From SVFI01 sp045588655 (GTDB taxonomy: Bacteria > Bacillota > Clostridia > Lachnospirales > Lachnospiraceae): a stretch of DNA of 64,000 nt. Location of the stretch: positions 1-64,000 of the forward strand of contig JAZNEP010000015.1 of NCBI GenBank assembly GCA_045588655.1, given 5' to 3'. Below the pieces are notes generated by a model that saw only the letters and a list, made by a program, of their open reading frames with translations, made no database searches and was not told where the DNA came from. Numbering within the stretch: position 1 is the stretch's first letter; each line of letters starts with the position of its first letter. Both the position numbers and the translations under genes were made by a program. This document shows positions 25,246-33,824 of the stretch, piece by piece.

Positions 25246-27768
25246 TCAATCTATCGCAATAACTTCATATCCTTGCTCTTCCACCGTTTTTTTCAAAACT
25301 GCATCCTCTATTTCCATCTGACACTTCACAAGAGCGGTTCCGTCTTCGTGACTTACGATTGCCTCAGTTACTCCATCCAGCTCCTCCAGACATTTTTTTA
25401 CTCTTCCGGAACAGTGCATACACATCATTCCGTTAATCATCATCTTCTTTTCCATTTCCCTTGCCTCATCTTTCTTCCATTCCGTTTTTTGATATCTTTC
25501 CAATTCTATCTTTTTCCAGTTTAATCTGAGAGCATTGCTGACTACGCAAACACTTGAAAAACTCATTGCCGCTGCACCTATCATAGGATTTAATAAAATT
25601 CCATACATCGGATACAAAATTCCTGCTGCAACCGGAATTCCAAGTATATTGTATAAAAACGCCCAAAATAGATTTTGTTTTATATTTTTCATCGTTGCTT
25701 TGCTGAGTTTGATTGCTGCGATAACTCCCGTCAAATGATTTCCAACCAAAACTATATCTGCAGCATCCATTGCCACATCTGTTCCTGCAGACATTGCAAT
25801 TCCAATATCCGCTGTAGTAAGCGCCGGTGCATCGTTCATTCCATCCCCTACCATAGCGACCATTCCTTGCATTTTCATCTGCTCAACTACTTCCTTTTTT
25901 TCATCCGGAAGTACATTGGCGACCACCTCATCAACTCCTGCCATTGTAGCAATCGCCCGAGCTGTTTTCTCATTATCTCCCGTGAGTAGAACCACTTTCA
26001 TCCCCATTTTTTTCATTTCACTGATTGCTGCAGCGCTATCCGTTTTTAACACATCTGCCACCGCAATTAATCCAATCAATGTTTTGTTTTCCACAAAATA
26101 CAGCGGTGTTTTCCCCTGGTTTGAAAAATGATCTGCCTCCTTACGGATTGCTTCACTCACGCTTGCATAATTTTCTATAAATTCCAGCTTTCCGCCGGCA
26201 ATTATATTCCCTTTATAATTCGCCGTCAAACCATTTCCCGGCACCACCTGAAACTCCTGCACGTCTTCTATTGTTCCTATTTTGTCGCCGACATAATCCA
26301 TTATCGCTTTTGCCAGTGGATGTTCGCTTCTGCTTTCCAGTGCCGCTGCTACCTGTAATAGCTGTTCTTCCTTTGTCTCTGAATAAACACGCATGTCCGT
26401 TACCATTGTTTTTCCTTGAGTAACCGTCCCCGTCTTATCCAGTGCAACCACTTTTATTTTTCCCGTCTGCTCCAGCGCCGTCGCATTCTTAAAAAGGACC
26501 CCACTTTTTGCCCCTTTACCGGTACCTACCATAATTGCAACCGGAGTTGCCAATCCCAGTGCACACGGACAACTGATTACAAGAACGGAAATCGCTCGTG
26601 CAAGCGCAAATCCTGTCGTCTGCTCTGCAAATTTCCATAGAAAAAATGTTATCATTGCAATCAATATGACAATGGGTACAAACACTCCTGAAACCTTATC
26701 TGCAAGCTTGGCAATCGGCGCCTTTGACGCTGCAGCATCACTTACCAGCTTGATAATTTGTGCAAAGGTTGTATCATTCCCTATGCGAACAGCTTCACAT
26801 CTTAAAAATCCTGTCTGGTTGATTGTCGCTGCATAGACACGATCTCCGTCTTTTTTGTCCACCGGGATACTTTCTCCCGTCAACATAGATTCATCGATTG
26901 CACTCGCACCCTCCAATATTTTCCCATCTACCGGAATCTGTTCACCGGGTCTGACCACATACCAATCTCCCACTCTGACTTGATTCGCCAGTACTATCTT
27001 TTCCACACCATCTTCAAGTACCGTAGCGGTCTTGGGCGTCATTTCCATCAGACTTTTTAATGCATTCGTTGTCTTTCCTTTTGCTCTTGCCTCAAGCATT
27101 TTTCCGACGGTAATCAAGGTCAAAATCATTGCAGCTGATTCAAAATATAAATCATGCAAATAATGCGCTCCGTCCCCATGTCCCAAAACATACCTCTGCG
27201 ACATTACAAATAGCGTCACAAAGCTGTATATAAATGCTGCACTTGAACCTAGCGCAACAAGAGAATCCATATTCGGTCCTCCTCGCGCCATACTACCAAA
27301 TCCATTTATAAAAAACTTACGATTCAGCATCATAACCAGCATGGTTAATACTAACTGCAACATCCCTATAGCAAGAGGATTTTCTTCTAAATATGAGATT
27401 AGAGGCCATCCCCACATCACATGCCCCATAGAAATATACATCAACAATGCAAGAAGACAGAGTGAAGAAATCAGCCGAAATCGTGTTTCCTTTTCTTCTC
27501 TGCCCCATTCTGTTTCCTGCCCTGTCTGTTCCTTTGCAGAATTTATCATATTCTGTGATATCTCTGTTTGTGCTGTGACTACACGAGCACCATATCCGGC
27601 CTTCTCTACCGCACGAATAATCTCTTCTGACGAAGCAGTCCCTGTGACAGACATTTGATTCATCAACAGATTCACACTCACCTGCTCTACGCCATCTAAC
27701 TTTTCTACTGCTTTTTCTACTCGTGTGCTACAGGCTGCACACGTCATACCAGTTACAACATACTGCAT
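25246..27768 (-). CDS. copA: Copper-translocating P-type ATPase with N- and C-terminal HMA domains
   Basis: P1B-type ATPase exporting Cu(I), 840 aa. It has an N-terminal heavy-metal domain (GMTCAACSTRVEKA), transmembrane helices, actuator loop LTGESIP, channel motif SCPCALGLATP, phosphorylation site DKTGTVTQG, hinge GDGMNDAPAL, and final helices with MGAAAMSFSS-type metal ligands (here IGAAAMSFSSVCVV). Unusually, a second HMA domain (INGMMCMHCSGRVKKC) is attached at the C-terminus, residues ~770-840, resembling a fused CopZ chaperone. It starts 2 bp after the NSS gene. CopY/CsoR-type regulators are not seen here. Confidence 0.95.
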   Translation of the reverse strand: MQYVVTGMTCAACSTRVEKAVEKLDGVEQVSVNLLMNQMSVTGTASSEEIIRAVEKAGYGARVVTAQTEISQNMINSAKEQTGQETEWGREEKETRFRLISSLCLLALLMYISMGHVMWGWPLISYLEENPLAIGMLQLVLTMLVMMLNRKFFINGFGSMARGGPNMDSLVALGSSAAFIYSFVTLFVMSQRYVLGHGDGAHYLHDLYFESAAMILTLITVGKMLEARAKGKTTNALKSLMEMTPKTATVLEDGVEKIVLANQVRVGDWYVVRPGEQIPVDGKILEGASAIDESMLTGESIPVDKKDGDRVYAATINQTGFLRCEAVRIGNDTTFAQIIKLVSDAAASKAPIAKLADKVSGVFVPIVILIAMITFFLWKFAEQTTGFALARAISVLVISCPCALGLATPVAIMVGTGKGAKSGVLFKNATALEQTGKIKVVALDKTGTVTQGKTMVTDMRVYSETKEEQLLQVAAALESRSEHPLAKAIMDYVGDKIGTIEDVQEFQVVPGNGLTANYKGNIIAGGKLEFIENYASVSEAIRKEADHFSNQGKTPLYFVENKTLIGLIAVADVLKTDSAAAISEMKKMGMKVVLLTGDNEKTARAIATMAGVDEVVANVLPDEKKEVVEQMKMQGMVAMVGDGMNDAPALTTADIGIAMSAGTDVAMDAADIVLVGNHLTGVIAAIKLSKATMKNIKQNLFWAFLYNILGIPVAAGILYPMYGILLNPMIGAAAMSFSSVCVVSNALRLNWKKIELERYQKTEWKKDEAREMEKKMMINGMMCMHCSGRVKKCLEELDGVTEAIVSHEDGTALVKCQMEIEDAVLKKTVEEQGYEVIAID

Positions 27769-27770
27769 TA

Positions 27771-29240
27771 TTATTTCCCTTTTTGCTTTTTGTTTCCTGT
27801 AAAGTTAAATACAAGAAGCAGAAACAGTACTGCAATCGCCATCCAAAATGTTAACACTTTCTGCCCCTGTTTTACAAAGAAATCATAATATCCCTTCAGA
27901 TAAATCGCCACAATAAGTACAGGGATTACATAGGTCATATACGCTTTTAATCCCTTTGGAAAATTCATACCCTTTCCTTCATTGGCCTCTGTCAAAAAAC
28001 GATCGAATCCCCAACCATTTTTCTTTACACAGAATAATACGAACAACAGACTACCAAGCGGAAGAATATTGTAAGATACAATAAAATCTTCCAAATCCAT
28101 CAGTGTCGAGGTTCCGCCAAGCGGGTGTATATGCGATAATACATTATAACCTAAAATAGCAGGCAAAGATAACACTGTTATCAGAACAATATTAATTCCA
28201 ACCGTTTTCTTTCTGCTCCATCCGGTCATATCCATCATCATTGCAATGATATTTTCAAATACTGCTATTACGGTTGATAACGCTGCAAATGTCATAAACA
28301 CAAAGAATAAACTTCCCCAAATACGCCCGCCGTTCATATGACCAAATACAGACGGGAGCGTAATAAACAAAAGAGATGGCCCTGAGTCCGGCTCGATTCC
28401 GTATGCAAAACATGCGGGAATGATAATAAATCCTGCCGTCAATGCGACAAACGTATCAAGAACAAGTACATTCACCGCTTCACCGGTCAATTTACGTTCT
28501 TTATTTAAGTAACTCCCAAAAATTTCCATACTTCCCATACCGACACTCAATGTAAAAAATGCGTGTGACATAGCATTAAAAATAACGGTTCCGAGTCCAT
28601 TCTGTGTCATCTTTTTGAAATCAGGAATCAGATAAAAACGAATTCCTTGTACTGCATTTGGAAGTACTAACGAATTAATTGCAAGAACTACCATTAAACC
28701 AATTAAAAGCAACATCATAATTTTGGTGATTTTCTCTACTCCGTTCTGTAGGCCTTTTGCACATACACCAAACGATATCAGAATGATTACGACCGTCCAT
28801 CCTATCATCTCAGCAGGACTGGCCATCAACATATCAAACTCTGTCTTAATTGCTTCAGTATCCATCACCTGCATTTTTCCAGCTAACATGCGGTAAGCAT
28901 AGGCTATCATCCATCCTGCGACCATGGTATAGAACATCATAAGCAGATAGTTACCTGCCAAACCGAACTTACCAAATCGATGCCATTTTGTATGCTTTGG
29001 TTCTAACTCCTCAAATGCCTTCACAATACTTTTTTTACTTTTCCGACCGATTGCAAACTCACAAATTAATATCGGTAATCCAAATCCCAGCAAGCAAAGC
29101 AAATAGATTAATATAAATGCTGCACCGCCATTTTCTCCGCAAATATATGGAAATTTCCACACGTTTCCTAAACCGATAGCACATCCGGCTGAAACTAAAA
29201 TAAATCCAAGTCTGGATCCAAAACTTTCTCTCTCTTTCAT
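27771..29240 (-). CDS. Sodium-dependent NSS-family transporter
   Basis: Neurotransmitter:sodium symporter (LeuT/TnaT-like) family; 489 aa with about 12 membrane helices. The conserved TM1 motif GCAIGLGNVWKFPYICGENGG supplies sodium and substrate contacts. AAGGAG precedes the ATG. It probably takes up an amino acid. It shares a transcript with copA (2-bp gap) with no obvious functional link. Confidence 0.93.
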   Translation of the reverse strand: MKERESFGSRLGFILVSAGCAIGLGNVWKFPYICGENGGAAFILIYLLCLLGFGLPILICEFAIGRKSKKSIVKAFEELEPKHTKWHRFGKFGLAGNYLLMMFYTMVAGWMIAYAYRMLAGKMQVMDTEAIKTEFDMLMASPAEMIGWTVVIILISFGVCAKGLQNGVEKITKIMMLLLIGLMVVLAINSLVLPNAVQGIRFYLIPDFKKMTQNGLGTVIFNAMSHAFFTLSVGMGSMEIFGSYLNKERKLTGEAVNVLVLDTFVALTAGFIIIPACFAYGIEPDSGPSLLFITLPSVFGHMNGGRIWGSLFFVFMTFAALSTVIAVFENIIAMMMDMTGWSRKKTVGINIVLITVLSLPAILGYNVLSHIHPLGGTSTLMDLEDFIVSYNILPLGSLLFVLFCVKKNGWGFDRFLTEANEGKGMNFPKGLKAYMTYVIPVLIVAIYLKGYYDFFVKQGQKVLTFWMAIAVLFLLLVFNFTGNKKQKGK

Positions 29241-29259
29241 GATAACTCCTTCTCGTCCA

Positions 29260-29919
29260 TTATATTTTCAGCACAGATTCAACACGTTCTATTTTTGATA
29301 TTAGGACACGAAACGCTGAGCTGATATCCTCATTCAAACCAAAATAAAAAGTCTGAAGCAGAAACATATTTATCTGTTTCATTTCGGACTCTTCTTCGCC
29401 TTCCTGTAATGTCACGATTTTCTTTCTGAAATCATGCCACTTTAGTATAAAATTATGATATTCTTCTGCCGGCGTAATCCCTATCCATCGACTCACTTTC
29501 ATCTTTGACCGGTTTGCTTTTTTACACTCATCCTTCAAAAGAATATAGTTCATTTTTCCCTCTATATAATTACGACCAAGCGGAAACAGTCTACACATTC
29601 CCGGCCGATATGTATGGATACTACATCTTCCCCGGCTATTTAAATAGGGACAAGCTCCGCTTACTTCATCCATCCTAATATAGGGCAAAATAAGCCCGCC
29701 TATCATACCTAGTTCTATCTTCCCCTGTTCCATCAGTTCACCAAATGCACATCCGGTTGCCTCTTTCAAAAGCAACACATCATATGGATCAAGCACAATG
29801 GTATCTCCCATTCCAATACAACAGTCGCAGCAACCGACACATTCCTGGCAGTTCACGCGAACCATCTCATCAAGTTCATAAAACTTACCATCTGTTTTTA
29901 TATCCAATGGTTCTTGCAT
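29260..29919 (-). CDS. YkgJ-family cysteine-cluster protein
   Basis: 219 aa from ATG 29919, chosen because GAGGAG lies six bases before it. Residues ~22-34 hold a dense cysteine cluster (CQECVGCCDCC), and more cysteines follow in GACPYL, RCSIHTYRP and GMCRLFPLG, the pattern of the YkgJ/CxxCxxCC zinc- or iron-binding family. The rest is soluble and helical. Biochemical role is unknown; some members are linked to Fe-S handling. It is probably co-transcribed with the NSS and copA genes 20 bp downstream. Confidence 0.87.
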   Translation of the reverse strand: MQEPLDIKTDGKFYELDEMVRVNCQECVGCCDCCIGMGDTIVLDPYDVLLLKEATGCAFGELMEQGKIELGMIGGLILPYIRMDEVSGACPYLNSRGRCSIHTYRPGMCRLFPLGRNYIEGKMNYILLKDECKKANRSKMKVSRWIGITPAEEYHNFILKWHDFRKKIVTLQEGEEESEMKQINMFLLQTFYFGLNEDISSAFRVLISKIERVESVLKI

Positions 29920-29978
29920 CGTCATCTCCTCTTCGCTTGTTGCGCCTAATTTTGCAAAATCTCATCTCATTTTCTACT

Positions 29979-30881
29979 CTATCTTTCACGAATCGTAAAT
30001 TTCTTTACTAGATGAATCGGCTGATATGACAACTTGGCTTTTCGAAGCCCTTCGAGTCCCATATCATCTTCTCTGTTGACATATTCCGCCTCCGGAAATG
30101 CATCACATAAAAATTGACGATTCACAAATGCATACAATCCCCTAATATCCGGATTTGCTTTCTCTACATGAATAAATGCGGTCTTTGTCTGCTCATCATA
30201 GGTTCCCAGCGAAAACGCTTCCAAACTTCCATCCACATAAATACCATACATTTTATAATGAATTCTGCAACATCTTTCAAGAACATACTCAATTCCATCG
30301 AGCTCATAGTCATCTCTATGGTATGGGTCATCTATATCACGCGCTTCATGCCATCTTTTCAAAAATGCTCTTACTTCATCACAGTTTTCACACCCTAGCA
30401 TTTTACACTCGTATCTTCCATCATATTGCTTTAAAAAACCATTTACATGGTTTTTTTTCTTATGATACAATTTCCCCGGAAGACGGCGCAGCTTATCCGC
30501 ATCATAGACATAATCAAAGTACATGCGTTCTTCTGTCACTTCATATTGTTCCGGGTCCAAATCAAGCTCATTCACAGCCTCTTCATCCACGAGATAAAGC
30601 ACCAGTTTTTGATGGAGTTCTTCATTAAAATATCGCTTTGCCATTTCAAAATTGTATTTCATATCAGAAAGCGCACAAAGCGGAGTTACAGAAAATACCT
30701 CATGCTCCGGACTACATATCCACACTAACCCATTTTCTGTCAAAAAATATTTGGTATTGTAATATTTTTTCCACAAATAGGCATCTGTAATCACACTCTC
30801 ACAAGCCCCTGATCTCCTTTTCATAAAGTACTCATGCAGAAGATCATAATCATCTGTTTTTATTTCTTTTATTTCATACAT
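29979..30881 (-). CDS. DUF2156 (GNAT-fold) domain protein
   Basis: 300 aa, soluble. The whole length fits DUF2156/LPG_synthase_C-like proteins, which have a double GNAT acyltransferase fold related to aminoacyl-phosphatidylglycerol synthases. Visible are KLPGKLYHKKKNHVNGFLKQY-like segments around residue 135, AFIHVEKANPDIRGLYAFVN near 240, and NREDDMGLEGLRKAKLSY near the end. No membrane helices are present, so it is not a full MprF. The likely role is aminoacyl or acyl transfer, substrate unknown. Confidence 0.85.
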   Translation of the reverse strand: MYEIKEIKTDDYDLLHEYFMKRRSGACESVITDAYLWKKYYNTKYFLTENGLVWICSPEHEVFSVTPLCALSDMKYNFEMAKRYFNEELHQKLVLYLVDEEAVNELDLDPEQYEVTEERMYFDYVYDADKLRRLPGKLYHKKKNHVNGFLKQYDGRYECKMLGCENCDEVRAFLKRWHEARDIDDPYHRDDYELDGIEYVLERCCRIHYKMYGIYVDGSLEAFSLGTYDEQTKTAFIHVEKANPDIRGLYAFVNRQFLCDAFPEAEYVNREDDMGLEGLRKAKLSYQPIHLVKKFTIRER

Positions 30882-31006
30882 TTCGTAAGTTCCAATTTTC
30901 TATCTTTATTTTTTGTTGCTCAAAACTATTGTTTCAAGCAACTATATTATATTAAGCGACACCCTTATTATGCCCCAAATCATTCAAAAATACTTCTGTT
31001 ATGTTA

Positions 31007-31420
31007 TTACTTTTCTTCAATCACTGATGTACAGTTTGGGCATCTTGTTGCTTCCAGATGAATGTCACTCTTACAAAACGGACATTTTTTTGTTTTTGTC
31101 TCTTCCGTTTTCTTTGGCGCGATCTTTTCTGCCGTCTTATTAATCATGCGCACAATCATAAAAACAACAAAAGCCATAATCAGGAAATTAATCACTGCGG
31201 TGATAAATTTTCCATAATTTAATGTTGCTTCTCCCATCAATGTAATCGCATATCTATCAAAATTCATTCCTCCAAGCAAACCAATCAATGGATTGATAAT
31301 ATCTTCCACTAAGGATGAAACAATACCTGTAAATGCCCCACCAATAATCACACCGACTGCCATATCCATCACATTTCCGCGACTAATAAATGTTTTAAAT
31401 TCATCAAAAAACTTTTTCAT
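31007..31420 (-). CDS. mscL: Large-conductance mechanosensitive channel with C-terminal zinc ribbon
   Basis: Pentameric osmotic safety valve, 137 aa. The N-terminal FISRGNVMDMAVGVIIGGAF pore helix and the second helix FITAVINFLIMAFVVFMIV are clear. After the cytoplasmic helix, the C-terminus has CPFCKSDIHLEATRCPNC (residues ~113-130), a zinc-ribbon motif absent from E. coli MscL. AAAAGGAG precedes the start. It appears to be a single-gene unit. Confidence 0.95.
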   Translation of the reverse strand: MKKFFDEFKTFISRGNVMDMAVGVIIGGAFTGIVSSLVEDIINPLIGLLGGMNFDRYAITLMGEATLNYGKFITAVINFLIMAFVVFMIVRMINKTAEKIAPKKTEETKTKKCPFCKSDIHLEATRCPNCTSVIEEK

Positions 31421-31461
31421 ATGTATTCTCCTTTTCTATTTATCTCTAAATAGCAATTTTA

Positions 31462-32280
31462 TCATATTTTTCTTTTTTTGTTAATACGCTTTACTTTTGT
31501 AAATTTGCCATATATCTTATCTCCTGATACAGTATAGTAGAATGCACGGATTCTAACATAATATTTCCCTTTTTTAATTCGATTCGGTAAGATGAGCTCT
31601 TTTTCTGTGGTCGTCAGAACATGCGTGTTTTTCGCTTTAAATTTCCTATTTTTACACACCTGAATTTCATAGCCATCTACTTTTTTTACTTTGTTCCATT
31701 TCAACTTCGAACGCTTTATCGTAAATGAAACATTCTTTTTTTTCATAGAAGATACTTTACGTACTTTCCAATTCATTCTAAGGGAATAGTTGTTTCCTGC
31801 CGACGGTGGATAAGATGTATTACTTGCACGTACTTCCAGATAATACGTACCCTTCTTTGCATAAAATGTCTGTATCCGGCTCTCCCTGATTGCTTTATAC
31901 GTGGTAATCATTTTTCCGTTTTTATCGTATAATACAAGTGCATATCCCCAGCCAATTTCTTCCCTCGTATTGGTGAAGTCAAATCTCAAGGTGACTTCTC
32001 CATTCTTAGGAATCTCCACTTTATACAAGGAATTATCTACCTCTGAGCGTAAGGTACCATATGTTTTTTTCGACGTAAGTTTCGAAGCCGCTTTGACTTT
32101 ATCTTTCCAGGAATCATGCTTTACGCCGCTTGCTTGTCCCCCTATAGAAAGTGCATCACATTGAATCGAATCGGTATTTCTATTTGACACTGCATCTTTC
32201 CCGTAGGCACACACTCCTATTGACATATACCAAAAGACAAGCATCACCCCGAATACCAATTTCTTTCTTTTTAATTGCAT
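31462..32280 (-). CDS. Secreted protein with PPC-like and Fn3-like domains
   Basis: 272 aa, starting at ATG 32280 (MQLKRKKLVFGV), with GGGAG upstream; an in-frame TTG lies 6 bases earlier. The signal peptide ends near VCAYG (residue ~28). Residues ~75-165 resemble a bacterial pre-peptidase C-terminal beta-domain (NSLYKVEIPKNGEVTLRF ... TYYLEVRAS). Residues ~180-265 resemble a fibronectin-III module with LKWNKVKKVDGYEIQV. Such modules are common in clostridial surface proteins. No enzyme domain or LPXTG anchor is seen. Function unknown. Confidence 0.82.
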   Translation of the reverse strand: MQLKRKKLVFGVMLVFWYMSIGVCAYGKDAVSNRNTDSIQCDALSIGGQASGVKHDSWKDKVKAASKLTSKKTYGTLRSEVDNSLYKVEIPKNGEVTLRFDFTNTREEIGWGYALVLYDKNGKMITTYKAIRESRIQTFYAKKGTYYLEVRASNTSYPPSAGNNYSLRMNWKVRKVSSMKKKNVSFTIKRSKLKWNKVKKVDGYEIQVCKNRKFKAKNTHVLTTTEKELILPNRIKKGKYYVRIRAFYYTVSGDKIYGKFTKVKRINKKRKI

Positions 32281-32323
32281 TCTCAAATTCTCCCAATTGT
32301 TCTTCTATCTATGTAACTTCTTA

Positions 32324-32935
32324 TCATACACATTTTTTCACATAAACATTTTCTTCCAGTACATATCCCATTCTCTTTAAGTATGCCACATGTAACTCGG
32401 CTTTCATAGAAAAACGCAACTCTTGTATCCCTCTTTTTGCCATAGTAGCATACAAAAACTCCCCGACAGAGCAATCTCTGTATGCCGGGGTGGAATAATC
32501 CAATAAAATGTCATATACACCTTCTTTTACTTTTTTTCCAAGAAATATACCGGCCGGATTTGACTCACAACAAATAATGTATGCTATATCTGCCTCCTTC
32601 ACATCCAGCAAAATTCCCGGGAAAAATTTCTCAATATCATCCTTATAATAGGTAAGTAGATATAAAAGGAAGGCATCATCCGCCTGTCCATCAATTAAAT
32701 CGTAATGTTTATCTGTTTTCATTAATTTCACTAAATTGTACACATTAATTACAATTAGGAAAAAATTTAATAACGCGGTCGGGTACGTATGTATAATGAC
32801 TGCATAAGTCGTAAAAATTACACTTCCTATTGTATTAATTATGCGAAGCTTCACTACCGAAGACATCAGCATTGAAATTACAACGATGATGGACCCAAGA
32901 TAACCAATCATCTCTATCAGCATTGCACTATCCAT
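32324..32935 (-). CDS. YgjV-like membrane domain fused to a GNAT-like domain
   Basis: 203 aa. Residues 1-70 have three hydrophobic segments (MIGYLGSIIVVISMLM, then a second and third helix) like the YgjV family. Residues ~85-203 look like a soluble GNAT acetyltransferase fold, with SNPAGIFLGKKV and YSTPAYRDCSVGEFLY, although the classical acetyl-CoA Q/RxxGxG/A loop is not obvious. AGGAAAG precedes the ATG. Function unknown; a membrane-tethered acyltransferase or sensor is possible. Confidence 0.8.
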   Translation of the reverse strand: MDSAMLIEMIGYLGSIIVVISMLMSSVVKLRIINTIGSVIFTTYAVIIHTYPTALLNFFLIVINVYNLVKLMKTDKHYDLIDGQADDAFLLYLLTYYKDDIEKFFPGILLDVKEADIAYIICCESNPAGIFLGKKVKEGVYDILLDYSTPAYRDCSVGEFLYATMAKRGIQELRFSMKAELHVAYLKRMGYVLEENVYVKKCV

Positions 32936-32974
32936 TTTCTTTCCTCTTTCTCTGTAAATCCCATATTTTTTAAT

Positions 32975-33571
32975 CTAGTAACCGGCTCTGATATTGTCCA
33001 CTCTCTTATTCTCTATGGAAATTTCACTATAATATCGATTTCCGCCTTCTCCCACCGGTGCTTGCGCTTCAAATCCTACTTTCACGTTTTTCCCAACCGG
33101 TAATGTGAATACTCTTACCATCTGATATTCTTGTCCATCTACCGAATAGTGAAAAGCAAAACAATCATCCACACGTGAAATCTGCAACCATACACTATTT
33201 CCATCCATAACAGGTCCGTTACAATCATCTGAAATTCGATTTGTCACAACGGATACCACTGCCGGCTTTCTACATGGCAAATCCGAGTTTTCCAGTGCAA
33301 GCTTCGCCCATACATTCTCATTTTCATATACAAGAAGCGCCGCCGCATCATATAGGTTTTTAAACTCTAATTTTACTTTTGTCTTAAACACAAAATCCCC
33401 TGTCATTTCCGTATAGTAAAGCGATGCAGACGCTACCGGCTCAGGAAATGCTCCATTCTCTTTTACCGGACTATTAAAATAATCTGTTTTCTCCGGTGCA
33501 TATACCATAAGAACCCCATCCTTATACTCTGCTTTACTTTCATTCACCCATTTGAAATTCTCAAAATTCAT
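32975..33571 (-). CDS. DUF1349 domain protein (concanavalin A-like fold)
   Basis: 198 aa from ATG 33571 (MNFENFKWVNESK), with GGGAGG and AAGAAGG upstream. It matches DUF1349 proteins, which adopt a lectin-like beta-sandwich, through TGDFVFKTKVKLEF, DAAALLVYENENVWAKL and VWLQISRVDDCFAFHYSVDG. There is no signal peptide, so it is cytoplasmic. The family is often annotated as a regulation-of-enolase-like protein and may bind carbohydrates; role unproven. Confidence 0.87.
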   Translation of the reverse strand: MNFENFKWVNESKAEYKDGVLMVYAPEKTDYFNSPVKENGAFPEPVASASLYYTEMTGDFVFKTKVKLEFKNLYDAAALLVYENENVWAKLALENSDLPCRKPAVVSVVTNRISDDCNGPVMDGNSVWLQISRVDDCFAFHYSVDGQEYQMVRVFTLPVGKNVKVGFEAQAPVGEGGNRYYSEISIENKRVDNIRAGY

Positions 33572-33611
33572 CCTTCTTTTTTCCTCCCAATTCAATACCA
33601 ATTTATGAATA

Positions 33612-33815
33612 TTAGAAATCCTTCTTATCTTCTTGCGAAATAATATGTATTGGCTCTTTAAAATATTGTTGCTCCTCATCCACAGACTCCCCAATGACTA
33701 CTGTTTCTTTCACACAGCGTACTGTGAACCAGAGCGCAATCCCTGTTCCACAAAAAAGTCCAACTAATACAGCAAATAGTAATAATGCTCCCATTGAAAT
33801 TGTATCCGTTTGCAT
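33612..33815 (-). CDS. Small single-pass membrane protein
   Basis: 67 aa, not recognised. One hydrophobic segment lies at residues ~8-32 (MGALLLFAVLVGLFCGTGIA), followed by a charged tail ending DKKDF. TAGGA precedes the ATG, which is 9 bp after the zinc-ribbon protein's stop, so it is probably co-translated with it. It may be an accessory subunit of that membrane protein. Confidence 0.72.
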   Translation of the reverse strand: MQTDTISMGALLLFAVLVGLFCGTGIALWFTVRCVKETVVIGESVDEEQQYFKEPIHIISQEDKKDF

Positions 33816-33824
33816 CTTTTTTTC

